Shown piece after piece: positions 47,946 to 58,903 of a stretch of 64,000 nt of DNA; position 1 is the first letter of the stretch, and each line of letters begins with the position of its first letter. The notes beneath the pieces were generated by a model. It was given only the letters and a program-made list of their open reading frames with translations. It was not told the origin of the DNA and made no database searches. Origin of the DNA: Mycolicibacterium malmesburyense (GTDB lineage: Bacteria > Actinomycetota > Actinomycetes > Mycobacteriales > Mycobacteriaceae); NCBI RefSeq assembly GCF_001050015.1, contig NZ_CVTB01000110.1, positions 1-64,000 on the forward strand, given 5' to 3'. The position numbers and the translations under genes are program-made.

Positions 47946-48725
47946 GTGCCGTTCATCGACCACCCGAAGGGCCGGGCCTACTACCGCCACTGGGCGGCCG
48001 AACGACCGCGTGCGACGGTGATCTTCCTCCACGGCTTCGGCGAGCACACCGGCCTCTATCACCGCTACGGCTTCGCGCTCAACGCGGCGGGCATCGATCT
48101 GTGGGCGGTCGACCAGTTCGGCCACGGGCTGAGCCCGGGCACCCGCGGAGACTTCGGATCGATCGAGGACAGCTCCTCGCTCGCCGACGCCCTGATCTCG
48201 CTCGCCGAAACCGCGACGCCCGGGTTGCCGGTGTTTGCGCAAGGACACTCGTTCGGCTCGATCGTCACGCTGTTTCGGCTGCTCGACCAACCCGAGCGCT
48301 ATGCGGGCGGGGTCATCTCCGGCGCACCGCTGGTGCCGATTCCGGCGATGCTCGACAGCGACACCTCACTCGACCTCGACCCTCGTTGGCTCTCCGCCGA
48401 CCCGTTCTACCTCGACCTGTTGGAGAACGATCCGTTGACGTTCGTCGATGCCGACGGCGCCGCGCTGACGCGGGAGCTCGATCGGGCGTGGGACCGGTTC
48501 GGCGCGGCGCTACCGAAGCTGGCCGTACCGACCTTGGCCGTGCACGGTTCGGTGGATCCCATCGCCCCGGTCGGTCCGGTGCGGGCGTACGCCGAGCAGA
48601 TCGACGCGCTCCAGCTTGCCGAATTCGAGGGCGCGCGTCACGACATCCTCAACGAGACCGTGCACCGGGAAGTGGCGGCCGCAATCGTGGAGTCCGTGCG
48701 ATCTGTGTGCGATTCTGAGCGCTGA
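47946..48725 (+). CDS. Alpha/beta-hydrolase, monoacylglycerol-lipase type
   Basis: 259 residues from GTG 47946. Motifs: oxyanion HGFGEHTGLYHRYGFALNAAG (~28), nucleophile elbow GHSFGS (~100), late Asp in HGSVDPIAP (~200) and His in EGARHDILNE (~230). HGFGEH...Y is typical of monoacylglycerol lipases (Rv0183-like). Would release fatty acids from monoglycerides or esters. 9 bp after the LysR gene; converges on hsaB. Confidence 0.85.
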   Translation: MPFIDHPKGRAYYRHWAAERPRATVIFLHGFGEHTGLYHRYGFALNAAGIDLWAVDQFGHGLSPGTRGDFGSIEDSSSLADALISLAETATPGLPVFAQGHSFGSIVTLFRLLDQPERYAGGVISGAPLVPIPAMLDSDTSLDLDPRWLSADPFYLDLLENDPLTFVDADGAALTRELDRAWDRFGAALPKLAVPTLAVHGSVDPIAPVGPVRAYAEQIDALQLAEFEGARHDILNETVHREVAAAIVESVRSVCDSER

Positions 48726-48749
48726 GCGCAACAAAACGCACACAAATCG

Positions 48750-49316
48750 CTAGAGCCAGGTGTCGTCGGTGGTCGCGGTGAGGAAAGCCTCGAGGTCGTC
48801 GCGCCATTGCGCGGGCGTGTTCTTCTCCGGTTCGATACCGGTGTACTGCCCGCGGTAGAACAGCAGCGGCCGCGGCTTCCTGTGCGGCACGTCCGACAGT
48901 GAATGCACGGCGCCGAACACGACGAAGTGATCGCCTCCGTCGTGCACCGAATGCACCGAGCAGTCGATGTGGGCCAGCGTGCCCTCGATGACCGGTGAGC
49001 CGAGTTTCGACTGATACCACTCGATTCCGGCGAACTTGTCGGGCTCCTTCGAGCCGAACCGAGCCGAGACATCCTTCTGGTTCTCGTGCAACACGTTCAC
49101 GCAGAAATGTCCGCTGGCCTCGATCGCCTGCCATGACCGCGACATCTTCGTCGGGCAGAACAGCACCAGCGGCGGATCCAGCGACAGCGCAGCGAACGAC
49201 TGGCATGCGAACCCGACGGGCGCGCCGTCGTGCATCGTCGTGATCACCGTGATCCCGGTGCAGAACTGGCCGAGCACACTGCGGAATGTGCGCGGATCTA
49301 TCGGTTCGGACCCCAT
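48750..49316 (-). CDS. hsaB: Flavin reductase HsaB (HsaAB reductase component)
   Basis: 188 residues from ATG 49316. Flavin-reductase-like barrel with FCTGITVITTMHDGAPVGFACQSFAALSLDPPLVLF. It supplies FMNH2 from NADH to HsaA for 4-hydroxylation of 3-HSA. Last gene of hsaA-hsaD-hsaC-hsaB; 19 bp after hsaC. Confidence 0.94.
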   Translation of the reverse strand: MGSEPIDPRTFRSVLGQFCTGITVITTMHDGAPVGFACQSFAALSLDPPLVLFCPTKMSRSWQAIEASGHFCVNVLHENQKDVSARFGSKEPDKFAGIEWYQSKLGSPVIEGTLAHIDCSVHSVHDGGDHFVVFGAVHSLSDVPHRKPRPLLFYRGQYTGIEPEKNTPAQWRDDLEAFLTATTDDTWL

Positions 49317-49335
49317 TATCGAGTGGTCTTCACCG

Positions 49336-51158
<1,823 letters not shown>

Positions 51159-52343
51159 TTAAACCATCGTGTCTTGAGGCGGCAGTCCGAACTCGTTGTT
51201 ACCGAAAATCAGGTAGGCGCGTTCGGGATCGTTCGCGGCGTGCACGCGCCCGGCGTGGGCGTCGCGCCAGAATCGTTGCACCGGTGCGTCATTGCTCAGC
51301 GCGGTGGCGCCGGACGCCTCGAAGAGCCGGTCGATCGAGGCGATCGCGCGGCCCGTCGCGCGGACCTGGTCGCGGCGGGCGCGGGCCCGCAGCTCGAACG
51401 GGATGTCCTGACCGGCCTTCAGCAGGTCGTACTCCTCGCCGACATTGCCGATCAGCTGACGCCATGCCGCGTCGATGTCGCTGGCCGCCTCGGCGATCCG
51501 GATCTTGGCGAACGGATCGTCCTTGGCCTTCTCCCCCGCGAACGCCGCGCGCACACGCTTGCCCTGGTGCTCGACGTGCGCATCGTAGGCGCCATACGCC
51601 ATGCCGACGATCGGAGCGGAGATGGTGGTGGGATGCACTGTGCCCCAGGGCATCTTGTAGACCGGCGCGGTGTTGTTCTGCAGTCCCCCGGCCGTCCGGT
51701 CGTTCATCGCCTTGTACGACAGGAACCGGTGCCGCGGCACGAACACGTCCTTCACCTTGAGCGTGTTGCTACCGGTGCCCTTCAGGCCCACCACATGCCA
51801 CACGTCGTCGATCTCGTACTCGGAGCGCGGAATCAGAAAGCTGCCGAAGTCCACCGGCTTGCCGTCCTTGATGACCGGGCCGCCGACGAAAGTCCACGTG
51901 GCGTGGTCACATCCGGACGACCAGTTCCACGAACCGTTGACGATGTAGCCACCGTCGACGACGGTGCCCGCACCCATCGGCGCGTACGACGAGGAGATCC
52001 GCACGGACGGATCGTCGCCCCACACTTCTTCCTGGGCCTTCTGGTCGAACAGCGCCAGGTGCCAGTTGTGCACGCCGATGATCGAACTGACCCAACCCGT
52101 CGACCCGCAGGCGCTGGCCAACCGGCGCACGGCCTCGTAGAACGACGTGGGGTCGCACTGGAACCCGCCCCACTGCTCGGGTTGAAGCAGCTTGAAGAAG
52201 CCGACCTCGTTGAGGTCGTTGACCGTGTCATCCGGGAGGCGGCGCAGGTCCTCGGTGGCCTGGGCGCGTTTGGCGATCAGCGGCAGTAGGTCGTCGATCC
52301 CGGCTAGGACCGACTGCACGTCACGCTGTTCAATGGACGTCAC
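51159..52343 (-). CDS. hsaA: 3-HSA hydroxylase oxygenase component HsaA
   Basis: 394 residues with the acyl-CoA-dehydrogenase-like fold of two-component flavin monooxygenases (GFFKLLQPEQWGGFQCDPTSFYEAVRRLA, NGSWNWSSGCDHATW, VKDVFVPRHRFLSY). Uses FMNH2 from HsaB to hydroxylate 3-HSA to the catechol 3,4-DHSA. First gene of hsaA-D-C-B, with KstR-type boxes 70-150 bp upstream. Confidence 0.95.
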   Translation of the reverse strand: MTSIEQRDVQSVLAGIDDLLPLIAKRAQATEDLRRLPDDTVNDLNEVGFFKLLQPEQWGGFQCDPTSFYEAVRRLASACGSTGWVSSIIGVHNWHLALFDQKAQEEVWGDDPSVRISSSYAPMGAGTVVDGGYIVNGSWNWSSGCDHATWTFVGGPVIKDGKPVDFGSFLIPRSEYEIDDVWHVVGLKGTGSNTLKVKDVFVPRHRFLSYKAMNDRTAGGLQNNTAPVYKMPWGTVHPTTISAPIVGMAYGAYDAHVEHQGKRVRAAFAGEKAKDDPFAKIRIAEAASDIDAAWRQLIGNVGEEYDLLKAGQDIPFELRARARRDQVRATGRAIASIDRLFEASGATALSNDAPVQRFWRDAHAGRVHAANDPERAYLIFGNNEFGLPPQDTMV

Positions 52344-52413
52344 TGATGTGCCTCCCGATAGGACGGACTGCGATGAGCACTCACGCGAAGCGCGAATCGC
52401 TTAGCCGTCAGAT

Positions 52414-52427
52414 TAGAACACGTTACG
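52414..52427. promoter_or_regulatory. KstR-like operator (one mismatch), hsaA side
   Basis: TAGAACACGTTACG keeps AACnnGTT but ends in G instead of A. It lies 70 bp upstream of hsaA, facing the perfect box at 52482. Confidence 0.65.
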
Positions 52428-52481
52428 ATTCGTGTCGAGTAGGGCATACCTGTAGGACCTGGACCTGCACACATGCATTTC

Positions 52482-52495
52482 TGTAACCTGTTCTA
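52482..52495. promoter_or_regulatory. KstR operator, kshB side
   Basis: TGTAACCTGTTCTA matches TnnAACnnGTTnnA exactly, 48 bp upstream of kshB. Two sites in one divergent region repeat the cyp125/fadA5 layout. Confidence 0.87.
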
Positions 52496-52543
52496 GTTAT
52501 TGGGGTCGGCAGAGGTGCCGAACGTGAGAGGTGGACGCAAAAA

Positions 52544-53602
52544 GTGACCGACGAGCCGCTCGGCAGCCATGTGCTCGAGCTGGAACTTGCCGACGTCGTC
52601 ACCGAGACCGACGACGCGCGCTCGCTGGTGTTCAGCGTGCCTTCCGGTGCGGAAATCCCCGCCGAACGGTTGCGGTACGCGCCCGGTCAGTTCCTGACCC
52701 TGCGCGTGCCCAGCGATCGGACCGGTTCGGTGGCGCGCTGCTACTCGCTGTGCAGTTCCCCGTTCACCGACGACCGGCTGACCGTCACCGTCAAGCGCAC
52801 CGCCGACGGGTACGCGTCGAATTGGCTGTGCGACCACGCGCACGCCGGCATGAAGATCCACGTCCTCGCGCCGTCGGGCACCTTCGTGCCCAAGACGCTG
52901 GACACCGACTTCTTGCTGCTGGCCGCGGGCTCGGGAATCACGCCGATGATGTCGATCTGCAAGTCGGCGCTGGCCGAGGGCAGCGGCAAGGTCGTGCTGA
53001 TCTACGCCAACCGCGACGAGAAGTCGGTGATCTTCGGCCCGGCGCTGCGTGAGTTGGGCGAGAAGTACCCCGAGCGCCTGGTCGTCGTGCACTGGCTCGA
53101 GACGGTGCAGGGCCTGCCGAGCGCCTCCGCGCTGGCCGCCCTCGCCGCCCCTTACACCTCGCACGACGCCTACATCTGCGGCCCGGGCCCGTTCATGGCC
53201 GCCGCGGAGGAGGCGGTCAAGGGCGCCGGCATACCGACCGAGCGCGTGCACGTCGAGGTGTTCAAGTCGCTGGACTCCGACCCGTTCGCCGCTGTGGTCA
53301 TCGAGGAGGACGACAGCGACGAGGGTCCCGCCACGGCGGTCGTCACGCTCGACGGCGAAACCCACGAGGTGCGCTGGCCGCGCAACGCCAAACTGCTCGA
53401 CGTGCTGCTGGACAAGGGCCTCGACGCACCGTTCTCCTGCCGGGAGGGCCACTGCGGCGCGTGCGCGGTGCTGAAGAAGAGCGGCGAGGTCGAGATGGAC
53501 GTCAACGACGTGCTCGAACAGTCCGACCTCGACGAGGGCCTGATCCTGGGCTGCCAGGCCCTGCCCCGTTCGGATTCGGTCGAAGTCACCTACGACGAAT
53601 AG
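52544..53602 (+). CDS. kshB: 3-ketosteroid 9alpha-hydroxylase reductase KshB
   Basis: 352 residues from GTG 52544. FNR-type domain with FAD motif RCYSLCSS (65-72), NAD region GSGITPMMS, and a C-terminal plant-type 2Fe-2S domain with C299, C304, C307 and C337. Passes electrons from NADH to the Rieske oxygenase KshA (not in this window). With KstD opens ring B. Divergent from hsaA. Confidence 0.95.
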   Translation: MTDEPLGSHVLELELADVVTETDDARSLVFSVPSGAEIPAERLRYAPGQFLTLRVPSDRTGSVARCYSLCSSPFTDDRLTVTVKRTADGYASNWLCDHAHAGMKIHVLAPSGTFVPKTLDTDFLLLAAGSGITPMMSICKSALAEGSGKVVLIYANRDEKSVIFGPALRELGEKYPERLVVVHWLETVQGLPSASALAALAAPYTSHDAYICGPGPFMAAAEEAVKGAGIPTERVHVEVFKSLDSDPFAAVVIEEDDSDEGPATAVVTLDGETHEVRWPRNAKLLDVLLDKGLDAPFSCREGHCGACAVLKKSGEVEMDVNDVLEQSDLDEGLILGCQALPRSDSVEVTYDE

Positions 53603-53641
53603 CGCGCGGGCTAGCATTCGCCGCACGTGGAAGGGAGCAAC

Positions 53642-54187
53642 GTGACGAACCGGTTGACCGGCGTCGCTGCGGCGATCTCGGCGGTGCTGCTGGCGCTGAC
53701 ACTCATGTCGCCGACCACTGCGGTCGCGGCCGTCGACACCGCGAATTCGTCGATCCCGGTCGACCCCGCCACCAATCTCGAGATGCACGTGAGCGCGAAT
53801 TGCATCGCGGCCGAGGCGAAGTGCTTGTTCAACGCCGACGCCAACCTGCGCCGCGGGCCGGACGTTCTCGGCTTCCCCGGCGACCTGTGGGCCCGCCAGA
53901 CCACCACGCTGCGCACCATGGACCGCAGCGTGTACATCAACTTCAACTTCGACGCGCCCAACACCCGGTCGTTCAAATCGCTGACCGACGTTGAGTTCGC
54001 GACGATCTACTTCGGCGGCGGACCGCCCGAGAAGTTCCAGTTCCGCGGCATCGCCTGGCCGGTCGATCAACGCACGGGGGCGCCGCGGACCGACGTTCCC
54101 TTGATCGTGTGCTCCCACATCCAGGTGGTCTACGGCGGGGTCAACATCACCTCGCCGGACGCCTGCGCACAGGCCGCGTTCAGCTAG
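53642..54187 (+). CDS. Exported protein of unknown function (Rv3572-like position)
   Basis: 181 residues from GTG 53642, preceded by a GAAGGGAG site; an ATG 15 bp upstream is possible. Signal peptide to about residue 30 (AVAAV). Mature part has four cysteines and the segment LRRGPDVLGFPGDLWARQTTTLRTMDRS. Matches the secreted hypothetical protein between kshB and fadE34 in M. tuberculosis. The stop overlaps the convergent fadE34 stop by 4 bp. Confidence 0.75.
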   Translation: MTNRLTGVAAAISAVLLALTLMSPTTAVAAVDTANSSIPVDPATNLEMHVSANCIAAEAKCLFNADANLRRGPDVLGFPGDLWARQTTTLRTMDRSVYINFNFDAPNTRSFKSLTDVEFATIYFGGGPPEKFQFRGIAWPVDQRTGAPRTDVPLIVCSHIQVVYGGVNITSPDACAQAAFS

Positions 54188-56328
54188 CGCGGAAGGCCGA
54201 GAAGCCGTTCGCCCGCAAGCGTGAGCAGGATCTGCTCGGTGCCGCCCGCGATCGTCAGGCACCGGGTGTTGAGGAAGTCGAACACCGTGGAGTTCTCGGC
54301 CACGCCTCCGCCTTCGGAGAGCTCCATCCGCAATTCCGCGAGCGACTGCCGATAGCGCACGCCGATCAGCTTGCGCGCGCTGGCCTGCGGGCCCGGATCA
54401 TGGCCTCCCACAGCCAGTTCGGCGATCTTCTGATCCAGCAGCGAGCCGACCTGGGCCGCCACGATCAACGATCCCAGGCGGTCCTGACCGGCCACGTCGA
54501 AGTCCAGCGTGGCGACCTGCTTGAGCAACTCCTCCATCGGGTTGCCGAGCGCGGTGCCGTGCGCCATCGCGACGCGCTCGTTGGCGAGCGTGGTGCGAGC
54601 CAGCCGCCAGCCGTCGTTGACCTCGCCGACGACCATCTCGTCGGGCACGAAGACCTCGTCGAAGAACACCTCGTTGAACAGGTTGTCGCCGGTGATCTCG
54701 CGCAATGGACGGATGTCGATGCCCGGCGAGGACATGTCGATCAGGAAGTACGTGATTCCCTTGTGCTTCGGCGCATCCGGATCGGTGCGCGCCAGGCACA
54801 CGCCCCATGCCGCCTTGTGCGCCGCCGAGGTCCACACCTTCTGGCCGGTCAACTTCCAGCCCGGTTTGATGGCGCCGCTCGCGGTCGCGCCCTCGGCGCG
54901 AACCGCCTTGGTACGCAAGGCCGCCAGATCCGACCCCGCACCCGGCTCCGAGAACAGCTGGCACCACAGCAGTTCACCCCGCAGCGTCGCGGGTACGAAG
55001 CGTTCGATCTGCTCGGGAGTGCCGTGCTCGAGAATCGTTGGCGCGGCCCACCATCCGATCACCAGGTCGGGCCGTGCGACGCCCGCAGCAGCCAACTCCT
55101 GGTCGATCAGCAGCTGCTCGGCCGGCCCGGCCTCGCGGCCGTACGGTTTGGGCCAGTGCGGTGCCTGCAGGCCCGCGTCGGCGAGCGCGGCCTGTTGCTT
55201 CTCGACCGGCAGCGCGGCGATTTCCGCGACCGCCGAGGCGATCTCGGGCCGCAGATCGGCAACCGATGCGAGGTCGATCTGCAGATCCCGGCGCACACCC
55301 TGTTGCGTCAGCGCAGCGATCCGGCGCAGCCAGCGTGGCGCTCCGCCGAGGAAGTGCGCGAGGCCGTAGGCGCGGCGCAGGTACAGATGCGCGTCGTGTT
55401 CCCACGTGATCCCGATGCCGCCGAGCACCTGGATGCAGTCCTTGGCGTTGGCCTTCGCGGCGTCGATCCCGACCGCGGCGGCCACCGCGGCGGCGATCGA
55501 CAACTGGTTCTCGTCGCCGTCGGCGACCGCCCTCGCTACATCGCTTGCGGCCACCGAGGCCTGCTCGGAGCGCAGCAGCATCTCCGCGCACATGTGCTTG
55601 ATGGCCTGGAAGCTGCCGATCGGCTTGCCGAACTGCTCGCGCACCTTGGCGTATTCGGTCGCGGTCTGCAACGCCCAGCGCGCCAGCCCGGCGGCCTCGG
55701 CGGCCATGACGGTCGCGGCGACGTCGATCACGCGTTGCGCGGGGACCCCGACCGCCTCGGCTTGGGCGGATTCGAGCACGACGCGCCCGAGCGGTCGGGA
55801 GAAGTCGGTGGCCTTCAACGGCTCGACGGAGACGCCCTCGGCCCCGGCGTCGACCGCGACGAACCCGTCGCCGGCCGGCAGCAGGAGCACGCCGGCCTCG
55901 TCGGCGCCGAGCACGTAGTCCGCGGTGCCCGACGCGCGGCCGTCGGCGAATCGCACGTCCGCCGTCAGCGCCACCCCGGCGACCCGCTCGCCCGCCGCCA
56001 GGGCCTGCAGGATCTCGGGTTGTTCGAGCACCAGCGTGGCCAGCGCGGTCGTCGCCACCGGGCCGGGAACCAGCGCGGCGGCCGCCTCGTCGACCATCGC
56101 GCACAACTCCTCGACGGTGCCGTCCGCGCCGCCGTGCTCCTCGGGCAGCGCCACCCCGAAAATCCCGAGTTCGGCCAGCCCCGTATAGGGCCGACGCCAA
56201 GCATCCGGCTGCCCTTGCTCGACGTCTCGCGCCGCGGCGATGACGCCGGAAGCTGTCGCCCAGTCACGAACCAGCTCCCGTACGGCTGACTGGTCGTCGG
56301 CAATGGTCCCCGGGGATGCGAGCGACAA
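54184..56328 (-). CDS. fadE34: Fused double acyl-CoA dehydrogenase FadE34 (ChsE3)
   Basis: 714 residues, two ACAD units in one chain. The N-terminal half (1-~360) contains YAKVREQFGKPIGSFQAIKHMCAE and GGIGITWEHDAHLYLRRA. The C-terminal half (~385-714) contains CQLFSEPGAGSDLAALRT, TGQKVWTSAAHKAAW and CLTIAGGTEQILLTLAGERLLGLPR. The heterotetramer pair is thus fused. Orthologs act on C24 steroid-oyl-CoA in side-chain degradation. A KstR box lies 43 bp upstream, shared with kstR. Confidence 0.94.
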   Translation of the reverse strand: MSLASPGTIADDQSAVRELVRDWATASGVIAAARDVEQGQPDAWRRPYTGLAELGIFGVALPEEHGGADGTVEELCAMVDEAAAALVPGPVATTALATLVLEQPEILQALAAGERVAGVALTADVRFADGRASGTADYVLGADEAGVLLLPAGDGFVAVDAGAEGVSVEPLKATDFSRPLGRVVLESAQAEAVGVPAQRVIDVAATVMAAEAAGLARWALQTATEYAKVREQFGKPIGSFQAIKHMCAEMLLRSEQASVAASDVARAVADGDENQLSIAAAVAAAVGIDAAKANAKDCIQVLGGIGITWEHDAHLYLRRAYGLAHFLGGAPRWLRRIAALTQQGVRRDLQIDLASVADLRPEIASAVAEIAALPVEKQQAALADAGLQAPHWPKPYGREAGPAEQLLIDQELAAAGVARPDLVIGWWAAPTILEHGTPEQIERFVPATLRGELLWCQLFSEPGAGSDLAALRTKAVRAEGATASGAIKPGWKLTGQKVWTSAAHKAAWGVCLARTDPDAPKHKGITYFLIDMSSPGIDIRPLREITGDNLFNEVFFDEVFVPDEMVVGEVNDGWRLARTTLANERVAMAHGTALGNPMEELLKQVATLDFDVAGQDRLGSLIVAAQVGSLLDQKIAELAVGGHDPGPQASARKLIGVRYRQSLAELRMELSEGGGVAENSTVFDFLNTRCLTIAGGTEQILLTLAGERLLGLPR

Positions 56329-56370
56329 CGTCCACTCCTAGCTATTGGGTGAGAAGGCGGTGCTCCTCAC

Positions 56371-56384
56371 TAGAACGTGTTCTA
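56371..56384. promoter_or_regulatory. KstR operator between fadE34 and kstR
   Basis: TAGAACGTGTTCTA matches TnnAACnnGTTnnA and is symmetric except at the centre. It is 43 bp from fadE34 and about 140 bp before kstR, supporting autoregulation. Confidence 0.9.
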
Positions 56385-56526
56385 ATAGTGCCAGCGACCG
56401 ACCGTCAAGTCGACCGCCATTACAGCAGGACACGTCGGTGCCAGCGTGGGCATCGAGGTGAGAAAACGTGGATCGGCATGCGTATCGTTTCCAGCGAGAA
56501 CGCGTAACGAAGGAGAAGCCCGCCGC

Positions 56527-57207
56527 ATGTCCGGCCCGTCTCAGCCAGCAGCCGCCAACCCGGCCTCGGGGTCGGAAACCCGACCGCGTCAGGTGATGAA
56601 CGTGGCGGTCCTGTCCGAGTCGGAGCTCGGCTCGGAAGCGCAGCGCGAGCGTCGCAAGCGCATCCTGGACGCCACCCTGGCCATCGCCTCCAAGGGCGGT
56701 TACGAGGCCGTCCAGATGCGCGCCGTCGCCGAGCGGGCCGATGTCGCGGTGGGCACCCTCTACCGGTACTTTCCGTCCAAGGTTCACCTGCTGGTCTCCG
56801 CGCTGGGGCGCGAGTTCGAGCGCATCGACGCCAAGACCGACCGGGCGTCACTGGCCGGGGGCACGCCCTATCAACGGCTGAACATCATGGTGGGCAAGCT
56901 CAACCGCGCGATGCAGCGCAACCCGCTGCTGACCGAGGCGATGACGCGCGCGTTCGTGTTCGCCGACGCGTCGGCCGCCGGTGAGGTCGACCACGTCGGC
57001 AAGCTGATGGATTCGATGTTCGCCCGCGCCATGAGCGACGGCGAGCCGACCGAAGACCAGTACCACATCGCACGCGTCATCTCCGACGTGTGGCTGTCGA
57101 ACCTGCTCGCGTGGCTGACCCGGCGGGCATCGGCGACCGACGTCAGCAAGCGGCTGGACCTCGCGGTGCGGCTGCTGATCGGCGACGGAGAGCACCCTAA
57201 GATCTAG
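56527..57207 (+). CDS. kstR: TetR-family repressor KstR
   Basis: 226 residues from ATG 56527 with an AAGGAGA site; an ATG at 56596 (MNVAVLSESELG) is an alternative matching shorter orthologs. TetR HTH: RILDATLAIASKGGYEAVQMRAVAERADVAVGTLYRYFPSKVHLL (~71-115). The ligand domain is highly typical of KstR (MVGKLNRAMQRNPLLTEAMTRAFVFAD). Represses the upper cholesterol regulon until a steroid-CoA ligand binds. Followed 2 bp later by otsB. Confidence 0.95.
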   Translation: MSGPSQPAAANPASGSETRPRQVMNVAVLSESELGSEAQRERRKRILDATLAIASKGGYEAVQMRAVAERADVAVGTLYRYFPSKVHLLVSALGREFERIDAKTDRASLAGGTPYQRLNIMVGKLNRAMQRNPLLTEAMTRAFVFADASAAGEVDHVGKLMDSMFARAMSDGEPTEDQYHIARVISDVWLSNLLAWLTRRASATDVSKRLDLAVRLLIGDGEHPKI

Positions 57208-57209
57208 GC

Positions 57210-57962
57210 GTGCTCCCGGCGGATCTGCAGCGCGCGCTCACCTCGGCCGCCGCGGCATCGCGGTTGCTGATCACCTCGGATTTCGACGGCACGCTCGCGC
57301 CGATCGTGAGTAACCCGGCCGACGCGCGTCCACTCGCCGAGGCGGCCGACGCCCTGGTCGCGCTCGCCGATCTCCCGGATACGGCATCGGCGCTGATCTC
57401 CGGGCGCGCACTCGGGGTGCTCCGTGAGTTGTCGGGGATGCCGGCGACGGTGCACCTCGTCGGCAGCCATGGCGCCGAGTTCGCCTCCGGCTTCACCCAC
57501 GAGGTCGACGACGCTCTGCTGCAACGGATCACGACCGAACTCGACGAGATCGCGGCGGGCAAGCCGGGCGTCAACGTCGAAACGAAACCCGCCAGCGTCG
57601 CCCTGCACGTGCGCAACGCCTCGGCCGAAGACGGCGAGGCCGCGCTCACGCAGGCGCACGAGGCGTCGGCGAGCTGGGATGCACAGCTGACCGAAGGCAA
57701 GGCGGTGCTGGAGTTCGCGGTGATCCAGACGGACAAGGGTGAGGCGATCGACATCCTGCGATCACAGGAAAAAGCCACGGCCGTAGTGTTTTTCGGCGAT
57801 GACGTCACCGATGAGAAGGCGTTCCGCCGCCTTGGCCGTGACGACGTCGGGGTGAAGGTGGGGCCGGGCGATACGCTGGCGACCTATCGGGTCGAATCGC
57901 CCGAAGACGTTGCGGCATCGCTGAAGTACCTCCTCGATGCGCGCCGTTCGCGAGCGGGTTGA
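57210..57962 (+). CDS. otsB: Trehalose-6-phosphate phosphatase OtsB
   Basis: 250 residues from GTG 57210. HAD-superfamily motifs: TSDFDGTLAP with D24/D26, ISGRALG, and GDDVTDEKAF near the C-terminus. Dephosphorylates trehalose-6-phosphate in trehalose synthesis. Only 2 bp after kstR and 4-bp overlapping the next gene, so possibly transcribed from the KstR-autoregulated promoter. Confidence 0.85.
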   Translation: MLPADLQRALTSAAAASRLLITSDFDGTLAPIVSNPADARPLAEAADALVALADLPDTASALISGRALGVLRELSGMPATVHLVGSHGAEFASGFTHEVDDALLQRITTELDEIAAGKPGVNVETKPASVALHVRNASAEDGEAALTQAHEASASWDAQLTEGKAVLEFAVIQTDKGEAIDILRSQEKATAVVFFGDDVTDEKAFRRLGRDDVGVKVGPGDTLATYRVESPEDVAASLKYLLDARRSRAG

Positions 57963-58903
57963 CGGTGCTGACGGACGCCGAGATCGCCGACCGAACCGCC
58001 CGCGCGGTTGCCGCGGCCGCCGCTGCCGGCGCCGAGTCCGGCCTGCGGATCGGCGAGCCCCGTGTGCTCTACGACCTGTTCTCCGTCATCGTCCACCTCG
58101 ATCCGGAACCGGTCGTGGTCCGGGTCCCCACGGTGCTGCCGCCGTCGTACGCCAGAAACCCGGAGGCTCAGGCGAGACAGCAGCGCGCGGAATTGGCGGT
58201 GACCAGTTGGCTCGCCGACCGCGGCCACCCGGTTGTGGCGCCGAGCCCGCTCGTACCCGCCGAACCCGTTCGGCGCGACGGGTTCTCGATGACGTTCTGG
58301 AAATTCGTCGAGCAGATCCCGGATACGTCCCCGGACATCGGCCAACGCATGGAGCAGACCGCCAAACTGCACGCCGCGCTGCGCGACTACGACGGAGACC
58401 TCGACTTCTGGGCGCCCTTCGGCAACTTCATTCCGGAAGGGCTGGCGGAGTTGCGGCGACTGCCCGGACTCTTTCCTAAGCCGGATCTCGAACGGGCGCA
58501 ACGGGAATGGGGGGCCCTCGCGCCGGTGCTGACATCGCGCAAGGGCTTCGAGTCCGCTTTTCCCGGGGTCGGCGTGCAGCCCATCCACGGTGACGCGCCC
58601 TCCTACAACATGATCACCACGCCGGACGGGGAACTGTGGTCGGACTTCGAGCTCGTGACGTTGGGTGCCGTCGAATCCGACATCGCGATGGTGGGTCCCG
58701 CAGCCGTCGCGGCCTACGACGCAGCCGCCGTCTCAAATGGCCTGCGGGCGACCGATGAACGGGTCTTGCGGGTCACCGAAGCAGCGGGCCGGCTCGCGAC
58801 GATCGCGGCGCTGGCGATGGCCCCTGCGCTGCCGATGCTCGCCGAAAGCCTCGCACCGATGGTGGAGCAGTGGCGCGCCAGCCCACCGGTGACGGAGATC
58901 TAA
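57959..58903 (+). CDS. APH/ChoK-type small-molecule phosphotransferase
   Basis: 314 residues from TTG 57959 (TTGA overlap with otsB); GTG 57965 is an alternative. Kinase-like motifs: HGDAPSYN (Brenner loop, ~208) and SDFELVTLG (DFG-like Mg2+ site, ~228). Aminoglycoside-phosphotransferase superfamily; substrate unknown, and resistance should not be assumed. Converges on the LacI gene with a 4-bp overlap. Confidence 0.75.
   Translation: MTVLTDAEIADRTARAVAAAAAAGAESGLRIGEPRVLYDLFSVIVHLDPEPVVVRVPTVLPPSYARNPEAQARQQRAELAVTSWLADRGHPVVAPSPLVPAEPVRRDGFSMTFWKFVEQIPDTSPDIGQRMEQTAKLHAALRDYDGDLDFWAPFGNFIPEGLAELRRLPGLFPKPDLERAQREWGALAPVLTSRKGFESAFPGVGVQPIHGDAPSYNMITTPDGELWSDFELVTLGAVESDIAMVGPAAVAAYDAAAVSNGLRATDERVLRVTEAAGRLATIAALAMAPALPMLAESLAPMVEQWRASPPVTEI

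Noticed and set aside
54109..56289. A 726-codon open frame antisense to fadE34
   Set aside because: Its translation is Arg/Gly/Asp-rich with no recognisable family, no ribosome site and full overlap with a clear double acyl-CoA dehydrogenase. It is a high-GC shadow frame.
57959..58903. Calling the APH-type gene an aminoglycoside-resistance gene
   Set aside because: Only superfamily motifs (HGDxxxxN, DFE) are visible. The chromosomal operon with otsB does not suggest drug resistance.
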